The notes under the pieces were generated by a model, which did not search any database, was not told where the DNA came from, and saw nothing but the letters and a program-made list of their open reading frames with translations. A DNA stretch of 29,027 nt from CAG-303 sp034172985 (lineage in GTDB: Bacteria > Bacillota > Clostridia > Lachnospirales > Lachnospiraceae), in contig JAXFDY010000155.1 of assembly GCA_034172985.1 (NCBI GenBank), positions 1 to 29,027 of the forward strand, in the 5' to 3' direction. Both the position numbers and the translations under genes were made by a program. Positions 1 to 7,762 of the stretch are shown here, in pieces. Position 1 is the first letter of the stretch; each line of letters begins with the position of its first letter.

Positions 1-1004
1 AAATATTCACCATATGTAATTTGCTTATTTATTGACGAACCATTTGGAAGATGATCTGGTCTCCCTGTCCAACCATACTTATAACACTTAGCATCGAGGA
101 TGTAATACTTGCCATTATAAATCATAATAGAATCTGGCATCAGAGGTCTTTTTTCTTTATATTTACCATAATCAAGCAACCATCTTGAATGAGGAAAATA
201 CTTATCTTTATCTCTTTCCCCAAATGCTCTATCAATAAGCTTCTCCCACACATGGTCAAAATCATCAGTGCCAAAGTAGAACTGTCTGTCAGATGTTTGT
301 TCATCAATATACTCTAGCATATCCTTCATTGCTTGAAACAGATTTCTTTTCTTATCATCATTAGTTGAACCTAATTTGGAATTCAATATAGCAAGCGAAG
401 TTTTGATACCTGGATGGGGCCCTGGCTGTTCCGGCATATAAGGAACATAGAGCCATCCCATTTTTTTAAATGCTTCATAAACACAGAAACGATTTATCTG
501 CGTTATCTCCTTCGTATCATTAGGAGTCGATGATCGAACCTCAAACTGCGTAAAAACAAATGAACTCACACCATTTCTGCTTTGAACAAGTGGCATCTGC
601 TTTCTTGCGGTTCTTGCCCAGTCCTGCTTTCCCGTTGACGCAGTTACATACACCTGTTCTTTTTCAACGTAGTATGTTCCACCAATCGAAAAGTAATATT
701 CTATAACATTCTTATAGGCATTAATAGGAAAGTCCACCGTCTGTGGTGCAGCAAACTTATTGATGGCGAGCAGTCTATCATCTTTGGTTGTAAATTCAGA
801 TAAAACTTGTATCAAATGCTTTATATCCGTTCTGATTTCAGCATCGGTTTCCGGCAGTTCATATCCGATAGGGAAATAGACCATAGCATTATCGGAATCC
901 GCTTTTATACCAACGAAACGGTCACCGTCTTCATTACTGTTAATATGGCAATGTTTTCTAATATCATACTCCATGATTGAATTTAAAGCTGAGCCTAAAT
1001 CCAT
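1..1004 (-). CDS. LlaJI/McrC-family restriction endonuclease subunit (partial, runs off left edge)
   Basis: This is the nuclease subunit of the restriction-modification operon. The frame stays open for 334 codons from ATG at 1004 to the window edge, so the C-terminus is missing. The catalytic signature of a PD-(D/E)XK nuclease is visible: MPDSIMIY with Pro-Asp at residues 290-291, then YYILDAKCYK with Asp304-Ala-Lys306, followed by a GWTGRPDHLPNG segment and an INKQITYGEY helix. This matches the LlaJI/BsuMI YdjA-type and McrC-like nucleases, which cut DNA only together with an McrB-like NTPase; that NTPase is the gene just upstream. The start is set by AAGGTGG at about 1014-1020, which overlaps the stop codon of the McrB-like gene, so the two are translationally coupled. 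The family call is strong. The recognition site cannot be read from sequence. Confidence 0.85.
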   Translation of the reverse strand, partial: MDLGSALNSIMEYDIRKHCHINSNEDGDRFVGIKADSDNAMVYFPIGYELPETDAEIRTDIKHLIQVLSEFTTKDDRLLAINKFAAPQTVDFPINAYKNVIEYYFSIGGTYYVEKEQVYVTASTGKQDWARTARKQMPLVQSRNGVSSFVFTQFEVRSSTPNDTKEITQINRFCVYEAFKKMGWLYVPYMPEQPGPHPGIKTSLAILNSKLGSTNDDKKRNLFQAMKDMLEYIDEQTSDRQFYFGTDDFDHVWEKLIDRAFGERDKDKYFPHSRWLLDYGKYKEKRPLMPDSIMIYNGKYYILDAKCYKYGWTGRPDHLPNGSSINKQITYGEY

Positions 1005-1018
1005 CTATCATCACCACC

Positions 1019-2980
1019 TTACTCTTCGTCTGTATCAGTAAACGCATCCCTCACATTATCCTTAAACACCTTGAAACGCTCAATGCCTTTGGCATACATG
1101 AACGCACGGATTACCTGCTCAAGGCTCTGATATTCAGTAGTTTCAAATATAACTTCACGATTAAACTTAAAAGCATCATCCCAAAGGTACTTAATCACCT
1201 TTTCAGGGAATTTTCTATTTTGTCTCATTGCTTCACGGATATTAGCAATTAACGTTTTTTCATCTGCGGTCAGAAGTCCTTTACTTTCCTTCTTTCGAAG
1301 AGAATCATATTCCTTCAAATCTCCCATATCAGGGTTGAATTTAAGATCCCGGAGATGGACAAAATATGCACCAAGTCTCTTATCTTCCGCGGATGTCATT
1401 CTTGCGCTGTTACCAACAACAATCTTGTTAATCTCAACGCAGAAGTTTCTCCATGTTACTGTTGTATCCAGAATTTCTGCATCTGCAAGTGTTGGATCAA
1501 CATTAGCAAAGTCATTCTCGATAAGTCGCATATCCCATCTACGCTGGAATGCAGTATCCAATGTAAAAACATTCTGATCGGACGTATTCATTGTACCAAT
1601 GATTGAAAGGTTTGACGGTATACGAATCTTCTCATTTTTTCTATCCTTGCCATACATTTCTTCAGCAATGTTCGTATTCGTGATTCCATATTCACTTGTT
1701 CCGATAGGATATCCGTCATCATCAACATCACGAATTTCAACCTTTCGATCAAGCAACTGGAATACCTCGCCAAAGATAGCCGGAGCGTTACCACGATTGA
1801 TCTCTTCAATAATGAGGATATACTCAGTTCCTGGATGATTATATGCCTCACGAAGAATATTGGTAAAAGGACCTGGGGTGAATTTATAACTTACCTGTCC
1901 ATCCTCTGCAACCGCCGGAAGAATCTGTCCAATGAAATCAGAATAAGTATAGTCAGGGTGGAACACAAGCCTTTCCACAACACAGCCAGGTTTACAATAC
2001 TCATGTTCAATAGTCCAACTCTTTCCAGAGCCGGGAACGCCATACAACAGAACATTACAACCTGTTGTCAAACGATTAGCTTCATATTCTTGTGGTGCAA
2101 GTCCTTCATTTTCTGCATCCAAATCTTCTAAACCAATTACCTTTGTTGCCGATAAGCGTAAAAATGTATCAACTCTTTTTTGATATTCTACCAATTCACT
2201 TTCTTTATGATCAGCTAAACTTACACTACCGTTAGCATACTTTAAATATGGATTAAGGCCATCCGTTAATAAAGACTTCAATATTCTTAAAGATCCTTTT
2301 GCTTCTTTATCCCCATTAATATCTACGCCATCATGAGTCTCAAGGATTTTTCTATATATACTATTTTGGTTGAAAATAACATCCCTGTCTCCATCCACAA
2401 GTTTAAATACCGCACTTTCTGACAAAACAGAGATTAACTGAAATAATTGAGCTTCGCATTCAGGATCAACATTTACATTAAACCCAATCCAAGACATCAA
2501 AACTCTTAAATAAGCATCTGTATTGCTTGCAATCAAACAATGAATAATATCTGCATTGCTTGTATAGATCAACTTCTTTGGATAACGAGTTCCTCCTGTT
2601 CGTTCAGCACTAGCAGCTTTTCCCGTATCAACAAAACTTACCTTTGCTACTTTCCATATAAGTTCAAAAGCTACAATCAATGCTTCCATTTGGGATTTAA
2701 ACAGCTGATTTTCGTTAATTGCAGTAATTAAAGATTCATTATCAATCTGTTCCTCCTGGCAAATGTCAGCTAGATAGTCGATAACCCATTGGTCCAATTC
2801 ATCCGTCATAACGATAGCATCACCGTTCTGAGTGGAATAAATAAGTTCCGCCGGACGATCAGAACACTCCCACAAAAGGATTGATAGTGCAAGTGTACTT
2901 TTTACATGAGGAAGAGATGATTTAATTCCCAATTTCAAATCAAGTTCATCATATACAGATATACTATCTGGTCTATTCAT
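1019..2980 (-). CDS. McrB-like AAA+ NTPase subunit of restriction system
   Basis: A 653-residue motor protein, presumed to translocate DNA and drive the downstream nuclease. The first 300 residues have no recognisable fold and probably hold target recognition or assembly functions. The AAA+ core follows: Walker A GVPGSGKS (314-321), Walker B ILIIEEINR (388-396), the McrB signature MNTSD (464-468) and the arginine pair in FQRRWDM (480-481). The MNTxD signature is typical of the McrB clade, some members of which prefer GTP. LlaJI.R1 and the BsuMI YdiS protein have the same role in related systems. The start ATG at 2980 overlaps the end of the cytosine methyltransferase gene by 8 bases, so expression is coupled. 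GTP versus ATP use is not decided by the sequence. Confidence 0.88.
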   Translation of the reverse strand: MNRPDSISVYDELDLKLGIKSSLPHVKSTLALSILLWECSDRPAELIYSTQNGDAIVMTDELDQWVIDYLADICQEEQIDNESLITAINENQLFKSQMEALIVAFELIWKVAKVSFVDTGKAASAERTGGTRYPKKLIYTSNADIIHCLIASNTDAYLRVLMSWIGFNVNVDPECEAQLFQLISVLSESAVFKLVDGDRDVIFNQNSIYRKILETHDGVDINGDKEAKGSLRILKSLLTDGLNPYLKYANGSVSLADHKESELVEYQKRVDTFLRLSATKVIGLEDLDAENEGLAPQEYEANRLTTGCNVLLYGVPGSGKSWTIEHEYCKPGCVVERLVFHPDYTYSDFIGQILPAVAEDGQVSYKFTPGPFTNILREAYNHPGTEYILIIEEINRGNAPAIFGEVFQLLDRKVEIRDVDDDGYPIGTSEYGITNTNIAEEMYGKDRKNEKIRIPSNLSIIGTMNTSDQNVFTLDTAFQRRWDMRLIENDFANVDPTLADAEILDTTVTWRNFCVEINKIVVGNSARMTSAEDKRLGAYFVHLRDLKFNPDMGDLKEYDSLRKKESKGLLTADEKTLIANIREAMRQNRKFPEKVIKYLWDDAFKFNREVIFETTEYQSLEQVIRAFMYAKGIERFKVFKDNVRDAFTDTDEE

Positions 2981-4046
2981 TATTCTTTTCCTCCTTTATA
3001 TCTTTCATAATCACTTCTGCTATAGCCGCTGCCAACAAAGGCGGTACCGCATTTCCCACTTGTTTCATTTGTGAACCTTTGTTTCCAATGAATCTAAATG
3101 TGTCTGGAAACGATTGAATTCTGGCTGCTTCTCGAACGGTGATAGCTCTGTTCAAAAATGGATGGGTAAACTTTCCTGAAGATGGAGTATCGAATCTGGT
3201 TGTAATGGTAACCGATATCTCATCTTTTCTCATTCTTGTCCAGGTTCCACTATATATGGATTTTGTAAGATGCTCCTTTGGAAGCACTTCCCTTCCAGCA
3301 TTTGGAGGAATTAACGCCAGTCGCTCTAGCGCTAAAGGAGAGTGCTTTGTTGCCACATGATTGAAAAGAGTATTTGAATCTTTACGAAGCAATTTCTCAT
3401 ATTCACTTTCAGCTGGCATTTCATATTTTTGCTCATCAGCGCCTTCGCCAGATTCAAGATATGCCAAGTCACTAATCGCATCCCATATTGTCACCACTTT
3501 GTTTTGTGGTATTGGTAGGCTAGGAGCCTTTCCTCCTAATTTACCTATAATAACAGCCCTTCTTCGATTCTGAGGTACCCCATAGTCTGATGCGTTTAAT
3601 ACACCATACTGTAAAGAATAGCCCATATTATTGAAAAGTTCCTCGATTTCTTTTCGAAAATATCCACCTTCTGCAGTAAGCAAATTAGGAACATTTTCCA
3701 TAACAAAATACTTAGGTTTTACCAATTCCACTACAGAAACATAATATTTAAACAAAAAATTTCTCTCATCGTGAATGGTTTTTCGTTGCCCTTTCTGGGA
3801 AAAACCCTGGCAAGGGGGACCACCAATAACGACGTCAACTTTTCCTCTATATGATCCAAAAGTCTTTTTTAAATCCAGAGAGGTTATATCACCAATAATC
3901 ATTTTTGTATTCTTGTGATTTGCAATATATGCTTCTGCAATTGATTTATCATATTCATTCGCCAATAGCACATCAAAACCACTCATTTCAAATCCTAGTG
4001 ACATACCGCCAACGCCCGCAAATAAATCAATTACCGTTGGTTTCAT
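2973..4046 (-). CDS. DNA (cytosine-5)-methyltransferase
   Basis: A 357-residue C5-cytosine DNA methyltransferase that protects the cognate site of the restriction system. Motifs in order: I DLFAGVGG (residues 7-14), IV GGPPCQGFS with catalytic Cys79, VI ENV (117-119), VIII QNRRR (159-163), a target-recognition stretch of roughly 90 residues, IX REAARIQSFPD, and X GNAVPPLLAAAI. I chose the ATG at 4046, which gives the family-typical beginning MKPTVIDLFAG and has GAGG nine bases upstream. An in-frame ATG at 4094 would add 16 residues encoded inside the adenine methyltransferase gene; it has GGTGGAG six bases upstream, so it is not fully excluded. The gene overlaps the upstream methyltransferase by 20 bases. 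Length and motifs are complete, so it is probably active. Confidence 0.92.
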   Translation of the reverse strand: MKPTVIDLFAGVGGMSLGFEMSGFDVLLANEYDKSIAEAYIANHKNTKMIIGDITSLDLKKTFGSYRGKVDVVIGGPPCQGFSQKGQRKTIHDERNFLFKYYVSVVELVKPKYFVMENVPNLLTAEGGYFRKEIEELFNNMGYSLQYGVLNASDYGVPQNRRRAVIIGKLGGKAPSLPIPQNKVVTIWDAISDLAYLESGEGADEQKYEMPAESEYEKLLRKDSNTLFNHVATKHSPLALERLALIPPNAGREVLPKEHLTKSIYSGTWTRMRKDEISVTITTRFDTPSSGKFTHPFLNRAITVREAARIQSFPDTFRFIGNKGSQMKQVGNAVPPLLAAAIAEVIMKDIKEEKNNE

Positions 4047-4770
4047 TTTCTCTATCCTCGATTCTCGCTTTTGCAATTTCAAAGTAGGTTTCATCTAACT
4101 CCACCCCGATAAAATTGCGACCAGTTCTTTTGGCTACAACACCGGTAGTTCCGCTTCCCATAAATGGATCAAGAACCCAATCTCCTTGATTTGATAGTAT
4201 CTCTATAAAATGTTGTATTAGACTTTCTGGTTTCTGTGTCGGGTGTTTCCCGTACTTTCTTTCACTATTTGGCGTAACAGAAGTCTCTACAAAATCATGG
4301 AACAAAGCTCCACCATTGTTGAATGTTCCTGTACGCGCTTTATATGTAAAATAGATCCAGGCTTCAGTAGAATTAACAAAATGTAAATTCATATTTCTTG
4401 GCATTGGATTTGTCTTATGCCAAATACCTGTAGTTTTATAATAAAAGCCATGTTTTTCAGCTAACCTAATAATTGTTTCCACCTTAATGATTGCCATGAA
4501 AACAATCATCGTTCCGCCTTTTTTCATAACTCTTGCAGCAGCTTTGAAGAAATCATCCATTGATTTCTCCCATTCATCAAACTCCATATCGTCCCAACCC
4601 GCAGAACCAAAAAAATTGTCTCTCATTTTACTAAGATTGGTATCTCTATTTTTCATAAAATTTCCGAGATTGTATGGGGGATCAGTCACAATCAAGCTAA
4701 CTGATTTATCATCAATTTCTTTCATGGCTGCAATGCAATCCCCTTTGTATAATTTTATTTCCGGCATCAT
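4027..4770 (-). CDS. Site-specific DNA methyltransferase, adenine-N6 type (beta class)
   Basis: A 247-residue amino-methyltransferase of the N6-adenine/N4-cytosine family. The catalytic motif IV TDPPYNLGN (DPPY at 30-33) precedes the SAM-binding motif I DPFMGSGTT (201-209), which is the beta-class order, and the linker HPTQKP is present at 176-181. DPPY rather than SPPY favours N6-adenine methylation. The start ATG at 4770 has GGAAGGAAG upstream; a second ATG follows directly. It sits between the HTH gene and the cytosine methyltransferase in the R-M operon. Two methyltransferases of different chemistry suggest that the two strands of an asymmetric site are modified on different bases. It could also be an independent methylase co-opted by the operon, but the overlap argues for one system. 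Confidence 0.88.
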   Translation of the reverse strand: MMPEIKLYKGDCIAAMKEIDDKSVSLIVTDPPYNLGNFMKNRDTNLSKMRDNFFGSAGWDDMEFDEWEKSMDDFFKAAARVMKKGGTMIVFMAIIKVETIIRLAEKHGFYYKTTGIWHKTNPMPRNMNLHFVNSTEAWIYFTYKARTGTFNNGGALFHDFVETSVTPNSERKYGKHPTQKPESLIQHFIEILSNQGDWVLDPFMGSGTTGVVAKRTGRNFIGVELDETYFEIAKARIEDRENETNGN

Positions 4771-4798
4771 AAATCTTCCTTCCTTAGTGCATTTTTAA

Positions 4799-4996
4799 TT
4801 ATTCAGCACTTTTTCCGCTTGCAACCCATTCATCAAGTTCCGAACGTTTAAATTTCCAGAACTTACCGATACGATGCGCGGGAATATCTGGTTTTTTCTT
4901 TATCCAATTTCGCAAAGTAACAGTTTTTATCCCTAAATACTCTGCCGCTTCATCAACGCTAATGTAGTTTTCATCTAATATATATTCTTTAACCAT
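4799..4996 (-). CDS. Excisionase/MerR-like helix-turn-helix protein
   Basis: A 65-residue DNA-binding protein, first gene of the R-M operon. Residues 12-38 form an HTH_17-type helix-turn-helix (SVDEAAEYLGIKTVTLRNWI), followed by the characteristic wing HRIGKFWKFKRSELDEWV. The ATG at 4996 is chosen because AGGGGTGA lies just upstream; a longer reading from 5062 would start before the predicted transcription start and is rejected. Such small proteins next to methyltransferases often act as regulators that time methylase and nuclease expression, comparable to C proteins though of a different fold. A direct repeat at the transcription start (5028-5040) is a possible binding site. The regulatory role is inference; the fold is clear. 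Confidence 0.85.
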   Translation of the reverse strand: MVKEYILDENYISVDEAAEYLGIKTVTLRNWIKKKPDIPAHRIGKFWKFKRSELDEWVASGKSAE

Positions 4997-5027
4997 AAAA
5001 TCACCCCTACGGCTACTGGCTTCAAAC

Positions 5028-5040
5028 ACAGTGCTACAGT
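5028..5040 (-). promoter_or_regulatory. Candidate operator: ACTGT-AGC-ACTGT direct repeat
   Basis: On the minus strand two ACTGT half-sites are separated by AGC and lie at the expected transcription start of the R-M operon promoter, 32 bases before the HTH gene. Further GTAG-containing copies (CAGTAGCC, CCGTAGGG) follow down to the ribosome binding site. A repressor bound here would block initiation. The encoded HTH protein is the natural candidate, but this is inferred from position only. Confidence 0.35.
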
Positions 5041-5044
5041 ATAA

Positions 5045-5073
5045 ATTATAGCAAAAAAGCATTCACTTTTCAA
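5045..5073 (-). promoter_or_regulatory. Sigma-A promoter of the R-M operon
   Basis: Minus strand: -35 TTGAAA (5068-5073), a 17-base spacer, and a perfect -10 TATAAT (5045-5050). Transcription should begin near 5038, leaving a leader of about 40 bases before the HTH gene. This is among the best promoter matches in the window and implies the R-M operon is transcribed as one unit. Confidence 0.8.
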
Positions 5074-5170
5074 GTGTTTAATGATATTTGTTTATATTTA
5101 GTAATATCTAATTCTATACAAGTTCTCTCTATTCCATGTGATAATTTTTTATCAAATTTTCGTGCTTAAT

Positions 5171-5257
5171 ATTCTCATCAACTCAACCCTCCGCAAAGTC
5201 TTTCTATCCACTCAACCTTCGCCATTTTCATCCTGTCAACTCGACCTCTGATTTCGC
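5171..5257. repeat. Degenerate 29-bp tandem repeat, three units
   Basis: The motif ACTC(A/G)ACC starts at 5181, 5210 and 5239, exactly 29 bases apart. When the three 29-base units (5171-5199, 5200-5228, 5229-5257) are aligned, roughly 17-18 positions agree between neighbours, with the best conservation around the motif. On the minus strand each unit begins GGT(T/C)GAGT. There is no gene here. The 4997-5360 gap otherwise holds the R-M promoter, this repeat and the rlmD terminator. Confidence 0.5.
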
Positions 5258-5275
5258 CGGTTGATATGTTCCTGC

Positions 5276-5329
5276 AAAAGAAAAATCCGGGTATCCAGGC
5301 AACCCGCAGAAGGTTGTCCGAATGCCCGG
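5276..5329 (-). terminator. Intrinsic terminator after rlmD
   Basis: On the minus strand an imperfect stem of up to 18 pairs runs from CCGGG (5329-5325) to CCCGG (5291-5287). Its inner part pairs CGGACAACC with GGTTGCCTG around a seven-base loop, and it is followed by ATTTTTCTTTT. It lies about 30 bases after the rlmD stop and closes the htrA-like/yhaM/rlmD operon, insulating it from the R-M operon. Confidence 0.8.
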
Positions 5330-5360
5330 AAATGCTTTATTTTAAGGCTATTTACACTAT

Positions 5361-6737
5361 TTACTTCTGTACCTTTGACAGCAATACTACCGTCTCGACA
5401 TGTCCACTATGTGCGAACATATCTGTCGGCTGCACTTCTCGCAACACATACCCACGCTCTCCCAGATACTTCACATCCCTGGCCAGAGTTGCAGAATCAC
5501 AGCTCACATACACAACTCTTTTAGGTGCCATTTGCGTAATGGTATCCAGCAGTTTCACATCGCATCCTTTTCTTGGTGGATCCACTACCACCACATCAGC
5601 AGTATTTCCCTGTTCATACAACTTTGGAATCACATCTTCCGCTGCCCCGGTGTAAAATTCTGCATTCCCAATGCCATTAATCTCAGCATTCACCCTGGCA
5701 TCCCGGATAGCCTGATCCACGATTTCCACACCGATTACATGCTTTGCATTTCTCGCAAGAAACAGCGAAATCGTACCTACACCACAGTACAAATCAAACA
5801 CATTTTCATCTCCGGTTAAGCCCGCGTAAGCAAGTGCTGTGCCATATAGCTTCTCCGTCTGAACCGGATTTACCTGAAAGAAAGACAACGGTGAAATTTT
5901 AAACTTTACATCCCCGATATAATCAGAGATATATCCTTCCCCACGGATATTAATCACCTCATCGCCCAGGATTTTATTTGTTCTATTCTTATTAACATTC
6001 AAAGAGAGACTCGTCATTCCGGGAATTTCCATCAGTTGCTCTGCCAACTCATCAACCGCCTTCAGCTTTTCTCCATTGATGACGAGAGACACCATGATTT
6101 CCCCTGTCCGAAATCCCTTTCGAATCAATACATGACGAACAACACCTCTATGCTGTACTTCATCATATGGCTCAATATGATATTTTTCCATATGGCGGAT
6201 AACCAGAGACAATATTTCCTTATTTTCAGTAATTCCAATCGCACAATCCTCACACTCTATAATAGAATGGGTTCTGCCTGCATAAAATCCTGCAATAATT
6301 CTTCCATCCTTACTTTTTCCAATAGGAAATTGTGCCTTATTTCTGTAGTTCCATGGATTTTCCATGCCGATACACGGATGAAATACCGGGGCATTTTTCC
6401 CGGAAAAATCCACTTTTCCTATCCGTTCCAGATTTCCCTTTACCTTTCCCTCCTTATACCGAAGCTGTGCCTCATAGCTCATTTCCTGAATCTGACAGCC
6501 ACCACAGCTCCTTCCTACAGGACATTTCATTGGCACTCTGTCCGGTGATGGCTCAATCACTTCTAAAAGTTTGGCAAATCCATAATTTTTCTGCATCTTC
6601 ATCACTTTTGCCCGGACTGTATCTCCGATAATGGCATCCTTTACAAAAAGAGCAAGGCCATCCACATGGCCAATGCCCTCTCCATTAACACCCATATCCT
6701 CTATCTTAAAAATAAATTCATCGTTTTTCTTTATCAT
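5361..6737 (-). CDS. rlmD: 23S rRNA (uracil-5-)-methyltransferase, RlmD/RlmCD type
   Basis: A 458-residue SAM-dependent enzyme that makes 5-methyluridine in 23S rRNA. An N-terminal TRAM domain (about 1-62) is followed by the iron-sulfur cysteines Cys72, Cys78 and Cys81 (CPVGRSCGGC), with Cys162/Cys165 as the fourth ligand candidates. The Rossmann methyltransferase domain has FDLYCGVGT (314-322), VVDPPRKG (384-391), the nucleophile Cys413 in VSCDS, and the general-base region HVETV near the end. All catalytic features are intact. In Firmicutes one enzyme often modifies two positions (RlmCD), so target specificity is not settled. The start ATG at 6737 has GAGAGG upstream. It is the last gene of a three-gene operon, 44 bases after yhaM; a short inverted repeat AAGTGT-CAAA-ACACTT lies in that gap. 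Confidence 0.93.
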   Translation of the reverse strand: MIKKNDEFIFKIEDMGVNGEGIGHVDGLALFVKDAIIGDTVRAKVMKMQKNYGFAKLLEVIEPSPDRVPMKCPVGRSCGGCQIQEMSYEAQLRYKEGKVKGNLERIGKVDFSGKNAPVFHPCIGMENPWNYRNKAQFPIGKSKDGRIIAGFYAGRTHSIIECEDCAIGITENKEILSLVIRHMEKYHIEPYDEVQHRGVVRHVLIRKGFRTGEIMVSLVINGEKLKAVDELAEQLMEIPGMTSLSLNVNKNRTNKILGDEVINIRGEGYISDYIGDVKFKISPLSFFQVNPVQTEKLYGTALAYAGLTGDENVFDLYCGVGTISLFLARNAKHVIGVEIVDQAIRDARVNAEINGIGNAEFYTGAAEDVIPKLYEQGNTADVVVVDPPRKGCDVKLLDTITQMAPKRVVYVSCDSATLARDVKYLGERGYVLREVQPTDMFAHSGHVETVVLLSKVQK

Positions 6738-6781
6738 ACTTACCTCTCATTTATAGATCAACTAAGTGTTTTGACACTTCA

Positions 6782-7732
6782 TTACAAAACCGTCCGCCGG
6801 ATGTTTGACTCAAATAAACGGTTATATCCCAGCCATTCGCTGCCATCCGCAGTCTGTGTTCCCATAAGGATTTCTTTCATGGTCTCCAGTTTTGCATCTG
6901 TATTATCTGCAAGATTCAGTGCCACTGCTTCCACCATAGCCGGTTTTTTTGGTGAGCCGTATTCCAATTCTCCGTGATGTGCCAGAATACAATGTTTTAA
7001 CTGTGCCAGCAGCTTTGGCGGAAATCCCGGAATATTTGCAGCAGCATTTCCAATCATTTCACTTCCCATCACAATATGCCCCAGAAGATTTCCGTCATCC
7101 GTATAATCATTCACAGGAAACGGTGCAATCTCTTTGATTTTACCAACATCATGAAACATGGCAGCCGTCAAGAGAAGATCTCTGTTAATTACAGAATAAC
7201 TTTTTGCATAATAATCGCATAACTTTGTCACAGACAGTGTATGTTCCAGTAAACCGCCCATAAAACTATGATGTACACTTTTTGCTGCTGAATGGGCTTT
7301 AAATGTTTTTGCAAACTGCTCATTCTTCACAAAGAACTGTTCCAGAAGCTGTCTGCAGTATACATTTTCCACAGACTTTACAAAATCCAGCAGTTCCCCG
7401 TACATCTGATCAATATCTTTCCCGCTGACAGGCAGATAATCTTTCGGATTATATTCCCCCTCAGACACCTTTCTCACACGCTTTACATTTAACTGCAAAG
7501 TTCCATTGAAGCTAATGACATCTCCTACCACATCTACATAATCCATGGCGTCAAAATCATCGATTCCCAAAGAATGCGGATCCCATATTTTCGCATCAAT
7601 GGTTCCCGTCTTATCCTGCAGCAAAACAGAATCATAAGCCTTCCCATTCTTCGTCACTGCAGATGATTTGGATTTACAAAAATAAATATCTCCTACTTTT
7701 TCGCCTTCTCTAAATGTTTCTATATATTTCAT
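6782..7732 (-). CDS. yhaM: 3'-5' exoribonuclease YhaM-like (OB fold plus HD domain)
   Basis: A 316-residue protein with an N-terminal OB-fold nucleic-acid-binding domain (about 10-90; VLLQDKTGTIDAKIWD) and a metal-dependent HD phosphohydrolase domain. Metal-ligand candidates are His164 (LLEHTLSV), His194-Asp195 (MFHDVGK), His219, His252-His253 (AHHGELEYGSP) and Asp276. This is the YhaM architecture, a cytoplasmic exoribonuclease that trims RNA 3' ends in Firmicutes and also acts on single-stranded DNA. It lies between the htrA-like gene (30-base gap) and rlmD, giving an RNA-metabolism pair. The start ATG at 7732 is preceded by GAGGAAAAGGGA. Confidence 0.9.
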   Translation of the reverse strand: MKYIETFREGEKVGDIYFCKSKSSAVTKNGKAYDSVLLQDKTGTIDAKIWDPHSLGIDDFDAMDYVDVVGDVISFNGTLQLNVKRVRKVSEGEYNPKDYLPVSGKDIDQMYGELLDFVKSVENVYCRQLLEQFFVKNEQFAKTFKAHSAAKSVHHSFMGGLLEHTLSVTKLCDYYAKSYSVINRDLLLTAAMFHDVGKIKEIAPFPVNDYTDDGNLLGHIVMGSEMIGNAAANIPGFPPKLLAQLKHCILAHHGELEYGSPKKPAMVEAVALNLADNTDAKLETMKEILMGTQTADGSEWLGYNRLFESNIRRTVL

Positions 7733-7762
7733 TCCCTTTTCCTCGTTTTCTCTATTTAATTC

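Noticed and set aside
5139..5154. AT-only inverted repeat TGATAA-TTTT-TTATCA as a terminator
   Set aside because: Six AT-rich pairs without a proper T-run in either useful direction; likely chance in AT-rich intergenic DNA.
5178..5231. 17-residue minus-strand reading frame within the 29-bp repeats
   Set aside because: Weak ribosome binding site, no promoter nearby on that strand and no recognisable product; the repeat explains the sequence pattern better.
5171..5257. CRISPR-like array
   Set aside because: The units are contiguous 29-mers with no alternating repeat-spacer structure, and no cas genes are present.
5266..6548. Long plus-strand reading frames opposite rlmD
   Set aside because: They show no family motif, lack convincing ribosome binding sites and are explained by codon bias of rlmD on the other strand.
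6762..6777. AAGTGT-CAAA-ACACTT repeat between yhaM and rlmD as a terminator
   Set aside because: Only six pairs and no T-run; yhaM and rlmD are better read as one operon.
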